From the NCBI GenBank assembly GCA_030427985.1, contig JAUIBH010000023.1, positions 1 to 46,864 on the forward strand: DNA of 46,864 nt, given 5' to 3'. Under the pieces are notes generated by a model that was not told the origin of the DNA, made no database searches, and saw only the letters and a program-made list of their open reading frames with translations. Every line of letters starts with the position of its first letter. Position 1 is the stretch's first letter. Positions 42,531-46,864 of this stretch are shown here, piece after piece. A program made the translations under genes and the position numbers. The stretch comes from Bacteroidia bacterium (lineage in GTDB: Bacteria > Bacteroidota > Bacteroidia > Flavobacteriales > Flavobacteriaceae).

Positions 42531-45002
42531 CTATGATCCGCACATCAAGCAATCATCATCTGCTTGACCTTCCTTGGCGCGTGCGATCATTTCTTTCATT
42601 TCTTCTGGCGTCATAGGTTGTATGTTCACTTCTTGTTGACTTGCATCTGTAGCCTCTACTTTTAAGGCTTCAGCCTTGGCCGCCGATGTTGTTTCAGATT
42701 CCACCGCCACACTAACAGGTTCTTCCTTCTTTTTGGAATTGTCCAAAGTGAATTTAATCGCGTCCACCGCAGATTTGGTCCTGAGGTAATACATTCCTGT
42801 TTTGAGGCCACTCTTCCAAGCGTAGAAATGCATTGAAGTGAGCTTGGAGTAATTCGCATTTTCCATAAAGAGATTCAACGACTGACTTTGATCTATGAAA
42901 TAACCGCGTTGACGACTCATATCAATGATGTCCTTCATACTCAATTCCCAAACGGTCTTGTAGAGTTCTTTAATCTCTTGTGGAATTACATCAATATGCT
43001 GGATGGAACCGTTGGCACGCATCAACTCTTGTTTCAAGTTTTCGTTCCATAGGCCCAATCGCACTAAGTCCTCTAAAAGGTGCTTGTTCACCACAATGAA
43101 TTCTCCAGACAATACCCTACGGGTATAAATGTTGGAAGTATAGGGTTCAAAGCATTCATTGTTCCCCAAAATCTGCGAAGTTGAGGCAGTTGGCATGGGA
43201 GCCACCAATAAAGAGTTCCTAACCCCATTCTTTTTAACATCCTTTCTGAGTTTGTCCCAATCCCATCTTCCGGAAAGTTCTTCATCTTTTATGCCCCAAA
43301 GATTGTGCTGGAATTCCCCTTTTGAAATGGGAGAACCTTCGTAACTGGAATAAGTTCCCTCTTCTTTGGCCATTTCCATGGAAGCAGAAACCGCCGCATA
43401 ATACAAGGTCTCAAAAATATCTTGGTTCAGTTTTTTCGCCTCATCGCTGGTAAAAGGCATGCGCAACATGATAAATGTATCCGCCAAGCCTTGAACCCCC
43501 AAACCAATAGGTCGGTGACGCATGTTGGAGTTCCGCGCTTCTTCCACTGGATAAAAATTGCGGTCAATTACCTTGTTCAGGTTTTTGGTGACCCGCTTGG
43601 TTACCCTAAAGAGTTCCTTGTGGTCAAACTCGCCATTTTTGATGAACATGGGCAACGCAATGGAAGCCAAATTGCATACAGCCACCTCATCTGGAGAGGT
43701 ATACTCCAAGATTTCAGTGCACAGATTGGAAGAACGGATGGTGCCCAAGTTCTTTTGGTTGCTCTTTCTGTTTGCCGCATCCTTGTAGAGCATGTAGGGT
43801 GTTCCTGTTTCTATTTGGGACTCCAAAATTTTCTCCCAAAGATCACGGGCCTTTATAGTCTTACGTCCTTTTCCTTCAGCTTCATATTGGGTATACAACT
43901 TTTCAAACTCATCACTATGGTTACTGAACAACCCAGGGCATTCATTAGGGCACATCAAGGTCCATTCGCCATCCGCTTCAACCCTTTTCATGAACAAATC
44001 GGGAATCCACATGGCATAGAACAAATCGCGGGCACGCATTTCCTCTTTTCCGTGGTTCTTCTTTAAATCCAAAAAGTCGAAAATATCCGCATGCCATGGC
44101 TCCACATAAATGGCGAAGCTCCCTTTTCGCTTTCCGCCACCTTGGTCCACATAGCGCGCAGTGTCATTAAAAACGCGAAGCATGGGAACAATCCCATTTG
44201 AGGTTCCATTGGTTCCGGCTATATAGGAACCGGTTGCCCTAATATTGTGGATAGAAAGTCCTATCCCCCCCGCAGATTGGGATATTTTTGCGGTTTGCTT
44301 TAGCGTATCGTAGATACCATCAATACTATCATCCTTCATCGCCAATAGAAAACAGGAAGACATCTGCGGTTTTGGCGTTCCTGAATTGAACAGGGTTGGC
44401 GTAGCATGGGTAAAGTACTTTTTGGACATCAACTCATAGGTCTCTATGGCAGAATCCAAATCGTTCAAATGGATACCAACAGCTACCCGCATGAGCATGT
44501 GTTGGGGACGTTCTGCGATTTTCCCATTTAATTTGAGAAGATAGGAGCGCTCCAAGGTTTTAAAACCGAAATAATCGTAGCCAAAATCCCGGTTATAAAT
44601 AATGGTTGAATCCAAAGTCTCGGCATTTTCGGAAACTACTTTGTACACTTCATCAGATAATAAAGGGGCCTTTTTGCCGGTTCTTGGGTTGACATATTCG
44701 TAGAGATCCTTCATGGTCTCTGAGAAGGATTTTTTGGTGTTCTTATGTAGATTGGAAACCGAAATACGGGCCGCCAACTTTGCATAATCAGGGTGGGTAG
44801 TGGTCATGGTAGCAGCAATTTCCGCTGCCAAATTGTCCAATTCTGAAGTGGTAACCCCATCGTACAATCCCTCAATAACCCGCATGGCCACCTTAACGGG
44901 GTCCACCAAGGAATTGAGTCCATAACAAAGTTTTCTAACTCGGGCCGTGATCTTGTCGAACATGATCGGCTCCTTTCTTCCGTCTCTTTTTACTACATAC
45001 AT
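42531..45002 (-). CDS. nrdA: Ribonucleoside-diphosphate reductase, class I, alpha subunit
   Basis: 823 residues. N-terminal ATP-cone (about 1-90) for allosteric control, then the ten-stranded barrel with active-site Cys in SSCFLLA, the NLCTE motif (Asn, Cys, Glu of catalysis), Cys in VAVCNLAS, and the C-terminal redox pair CLMC in the last residues. Class I enzymes reduce NDPs to dNDPs with the NrdB radical. A Lys/Glu/Ala-rich linker (about 750-800) separates the barrel from the Cys tail. Follows nrdB by 116 bases, which include a hairpin. Confidence 0.97.
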   Translation of the reverse strand: MYVVKRDGRKEPIMFDKITARVRKLCYGLNSLVDPVKVAMRVIEGLYDGVTTSELDNLAAEIAATMTTTHPDYAKLAARISVSNLHKNTKKSFSETMKDLYEYVNPRTGKKAPLLSDEVYKVVSENAETLDSTIIYNRDFGYDYFGFKTLERSYLLKLNGKIAERPQHMLMRVAVGIHLNDLDSAIETYELMSKKYFTHATPTLFNSGTPKPQMSSCFLLAMKDDSIDGIYDTLKQTAKISQSAGGIGLSIHNIRATGSYIAGTNGTSNGIVPMLRVFNDTARYVDQGGGKRKGSFAIYVEPWHADIFDFLDLKKNHGKEEMRARDLFYAMWIPDLFMKRVEADGEWTLMCPNECPGLFSNHSDEFEKLYTQYEAEGKGRKTIKARDLWEKILESQIETGTPYMLYKDAANRKSNQKNLGTIRSSNLCTEILEYTSPDEVAVCNLASIALPMFIKNGEFDHKELFRVTKRVTKNLNKVIDRNFYPVEEARNSNMRHRPIGLGVQGLADTFIMLRMPFTSDEAKKLNQDIFETLYYAAVSASMEMAKEEGTYSSYEGSPISKGEFQHNLWGIKDEELSGRWDWDKLRKDVKKNGVRNSLLVAPMPTASTSQILGNNECFEPYTSNIYTRRVLSGEFIVVNKHLLEDLVRLGLWNENLKQELMRANGSIQHIDVIPQEIKELYKTVWELSMKDIIDMSRQRGYFIDQSQSLNLFMENANYSKLTSMHFYAWKSGLKTGMYYLRTKSAVDAIKFTLDNSKKKEEPVSVAVESETTSAAKAEALKVEATDASQQEVNIQPMTPEEMKEMIARAKEGQADDDCLMCGS

Positions 45003-45079
45003 GGCGCTACGAATATTTAGTTTATAGTTGGTTTTTATGGAATGTTAAAAATTTAACATTTTGTGTTAAGTGCATGAAA

Positions 45080-45100
45080 ACTTCCGGGGCAATCGGAAGT
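45080..45100 (-). terminator. Hairpin between nrdB and nrdA, possible weak terminator
   Basis: Perfect 7-bp stem ACTTCCG (45080-45086) / CGGAAGT (45094-45100), loop of 7, followed on the minus strand by only four T. Could lower nrdA relative to nrdB by partial termination, or protect the nrdB end. Confidence 0.5.
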
Positions 45101-45118
45101 CAACAAGCAATTGGTTAC

Positions 45119-46105
45119 TTAAAAATCTGCGTCGAAACTGATTTTTTGTGAATCAGAATCTTTCTCCTTGTTCAAAACACCTGCCTTTTGGTATTCAGAC
45201 ACGCGTTTTTCAAAGAAATTGGTTTTCCCTTGGAGGGAAATCATATCCATAAAATCAAATGGATTGGTGGCATTGTACACCTTCTCACATTGCAACTCAA
45301 CCAACAATCGGTCTGTTACAAACTCCAAGTATTGGGTCATTAATTTGGCATTCATCCCGATCAAGCTCACGGGAAGCGATTCGGTAATGAACTCTCTTTC
45401 AATATCAAGTGCATCCACAATAATTTCCTTGATACGCTCTTTTGGAACTTTATTCACCAAGTGGTTGTTGTGCAAATGCACGGCATAGTCGCAGTGCATT
45501 CCCTCATCCCGTGAAATCAATTCATTGGAAAAAGTAAGTCCGGGCATCAACCCTCTTTTCTTCAACCAAAAAATGGAACAGAACGCACCGGAGAAGAAGA
45601 TCCCCTCCACAGCGGCAAAAGCAATCAATCGTTCGGCAAAACTTGGTGACTCAATCCATTTAAGAGCCCAATCAGCTTTCTTTTTAATGGCTGGAAAATT
45701 TTCAATGGCTTTGAAAAGCACACTCTTTTCCTTTTCTTCCTTTACATAAGTGTCGATGAGCAATGAATAGGTTTCAGAGTGGATGTTCTCCATCATAATC
45801 TGGAAGCCATAGAAAAATTTGGCCTCGGAATACTGAACTTCATTGACAAAGTTTTCAGCCAGGTTTTCGTTTACAATTCCATCCGAAGCGGCAAAAAATG
45901 CCAAAATATGTTTAATGAAATAGCGTTCGTCATCGTTCAACTTGCCGTTCCAATCCGATAAATCTTGATGAAGGTCAATCTCTTCAGCCGTCCAAAAACA
46001 AGCTTCCTGTTTTTTGTACCAATCCCAAAGATCATGGTGCTGAATAGGAAAAATTACAAATCTATCTTTGTTTTCTTGTAATATGGGCTCAATTGCTTCT
46101 GACAT
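45119..46105 (-). CDS. nrdB: Ribonucleoside-diphosphate reductase, class I, beta subunit
   Basis: 328 residues, the usual length. Di-iron/radical site: [42 protein letters not shown] (Glu-x2-His), and [18 protein letters not shown] with [17 protein letters not shown] for the second Glu-x2-His. The C-terminal ISFDADF is the tail that docks into NrdA. The wide FF-SD-G motif makes it resemble the eukaryote-like R2 group. First gene of the nrdBA unit; its promoter region at 46121-46191 has nested inverted repeats. Confidence 0.97.
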   Translation of the reverse strand: MSEAIEPILQENKDRFVIFPIQHHDLWDWYKKQEACFWTAEEIDLHQDLSDWNGKLNDDERYFIKHILAFFAASDGIVNENLAENFVNEVQYSEAKFFYGFQIMMENIHSETYSLLIDTYVKEEKEKSVLFKAIENFPAIKKKADWALKWIESPSFAERLIAFAAVEGIFFSGAFCSIFWLKKRGLMPGLTFSNELISRDEGMHCDYAVHLHNNHLVNKVPKERIKEIIVDALDIEREFITESLPVSLIGMNAKLMTQYLEFVTDRLLVELQCEKVYNATNPFDFMDMISLQGKTNFFEKRVSEYQKAGVLNKEKDSDSQKISFDADF

Positions 46106-46120
46106 AATCGCTTATTAAAA

Positions 46121-46191
46121 TTTACAATCTGGAAGGAGGTTTCCTTGTGAATAGGGCTAACAAAGATTCAAAAATGTTGTTAGATTGTAAA
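46121..46191 (-). promoter_or_regulatory. nrdB promoter and nested inverted repeats
   Basis: On the minus strand TTTA (46191-46188), 19 bases, AATCTTTG (46168-46161) is a near-consensus promoter. CTAACAA (46157-46163) / TTGTTAG (46177-46183) form a perfect 7-bp inverted repeat over it, and TTTACAATCT (46121-46130) / AGATTGTAAA (46182-46191) a perfect 10-bp repeat on a larger scale. An operator for nucleotide control (NrdR-like?) is inferred. Confidence 0.5.
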
Positions 46192-46323
46192 GCGGGTTTT
46201 TGCGAAACGGCCGCGAAGTTTTTAACACAGCCTGTTGAAATCTAATGTGGCAGCGACCCCTGTTGACCTCGGCCAAATATGCCATTTGATAACTTTTTGC
46301 CCATAATTTTGAGCAAACAAAAA

Positions 46324-46361
46324 AAGACCAAAAAGTATATTCTAACATACTAATTGGTCTT
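46324..46361 (-). terminator. Two-tier hairpin, minus-strand terminator
   Basis: AAGACCAA (46324-46331) pairs perfectly with TTGGTCTT (46354-46361); within it AGTAT (46334-46338) pairs with ATACT (46347-46351). On the minus strand it is followed by a run of T. It would end a transcript that comes from beyond 46400, ahead of the nrdB promoter. Confidence 0.75.
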
Positions 46362-46588
46362 ACTGCTTATGAACTAAGGTTAGTGTTATAATCTGTGAAT
46401 ATTACCAAACGTACGGCCTCTTCAGACTACACCATAAGATCTATTTAATTTCAGGTAGTTCCCCCGAAACCTAAAACCAAACATTAACCCTAGGCTCCTC
46501 TGAAGATCTATTTTTGCAAGCGGTTTCTATAATCAAGAGAATTGGTTGCTTTGGCCGTACTATTTGTTGGTAATATTTGTATGAACGT

Positions 46589-46723
46589 TTATCGGGGAAG
46601 AGCATGGTCCTTTACGGCCACACTATCCCAATTTGGCTGTACCTTCATATCCTTACTTTCTGATACAGCCGCAAAAATCAAAGCTATTATAAAAATCACG
46701 AACAATAAGAAACACTTTTTCAT
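46589..46723 (-). CDS. Possible small secreted or membrane peptide
   Basis: 44 codons from the ATG at 46723. The product begins MKKCFLLFVIFIIALIF, a good signal peptide or membrane anchor, followed by a short polar tail ending KDHALPR. A two-tier terminator 228 bases downstream on the same strand suggests that a minus-strand transcript exists here. No family recognised; chance cannot be excluded. The plus-strand frame at 46542-46748 is its shadow. Confidence 0.4.
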   Translation of the reverse strand: MKKCFLLFVIFIIALIFAAVSESKDMKVQPNWDSVAVKDHALPR

Positions 46724-46864
46724 TATACACGATATTGATAAACCCTAATTTTTTTGACATCGCCAAGATAGATAAGAATGCCCCTGCCTCCTTGTTGCTA
46801 TGTATAAACGGTTGGCTTTTATGTATAATTGGTTTGCTGGTTTTGAACCTTGTAATCTTGTTTT

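Larger units (their letters stand above)
46106..46864. other. Long intergenic region upstream of nrdB to window end
   Basis: 759 bases without a certain gene. Holds the nrdB promoter repeats (46121-46191), the hairpin (46324-46361) and the small ORF (46589-46723). In 46192-46320 two copies of CCTGTTGA occur; in 46362-46588 nothing else was seen. Positions 46724-46864 show nothing supportable. Confidence 0.6.

Noticed and set aside
43422..44066. 214-codon open frame on the plus strand inside nrdA
   Set aside because: Antisense to a clearly coding, conserved gene; no known domain; explained by codon bias leaving the opposite frame open.
46542..46748. 68-codon plus-strand frame near the window end
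   Set aside because: Opposite strand of the better candidate peptide (ATG 46723, signal peptide, matching terminator); weak start.

Overview
The window looks like chromosomal DNA of a marine-type member of the Bacteroidota, family Flavobacteriaceae. This rests on the proteins (SusC-like TonB receptor with a carboxypeptidase-like N-domain, DUF3078, flavobacterial DXS, Dgt, TadA and PiT types), on near-absent Shine-Dalgarno sequences, and on repeated copies of the Bacteroidota promoter -7 element TAnnTTTG close to start codons. A carotenoid pair (lycopene cyclase and a prenyl diphosphate synthase) fits a yellow, zeaxanthin-type genus such as Muricauda/Allomuricauda; the genus is an inference. 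No rRNA, tRNA, CRISPR array, insertion sequence or prophage was recognised.

Layout. 1-4638: metal homeostasis: the end of a CusB/CzcB-type efflux adaptor, a ZIP transporter coupled to a DtxR/MntR-type regulator, and a divergent TonB-dependent receptor, with a candidate operator between them. 4700-6822: carotenoid and isoprenoid genes, tail to tail. 6995-8098: an ECF sigma factor, a small membrane protein and a possible tiny overlapping ORF. 8191-14842: a TetR-TolC-adaptor-RND efflux operon behind a perfect consensus promoter, closed by a bidirectional terminator. 14915-24510: a MORN-type secreted protein, aspS, two lipoproteins, an atypical ClC protein, a cold-shock protein, tadA, dxs and a DUF3078 protein. 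24507-29760: dGTPase, then a phosphate-porin-like protein and a PiT transporter, with a probable structured small RNA in front of them. 29780-32544: a LolA-like protein and nadD, gmk and yicC.

32629-42361 is the most interesting part. It holds two DUF1080 (3-keto-glycoside hydrolase family) proteins, two TIM-barrel sugar isomerases (one cytoplasmic, one a lipoprotein), a Gfo/Idh/MocA oxidoreductase, an MFS transporter, and a GMC oxidoreductase with a Cys motif of the Fe-S type plus its Tat/lipoprotein small subunit. Together they suggest an oxidative route for glycosides: oxidation and cleavage on the periplasmic side, uptake, then reduction or isomerisation inside the cell. A DinB-like protein and an ASCH-domain protein lie among them. 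42531-46105 is class I ribonucleotide reductase (nrdB then nrdA, minus strand) with an elaborate inverted-repeat promoter region. The last 760 bases hold only a possible 44-residue secreted peptide and a hairpin.

Regulatory proposals (operators, 11-bp-periodic boxes, small RNA) come from reading the sequence by eye and are inference unless stated otherwise.
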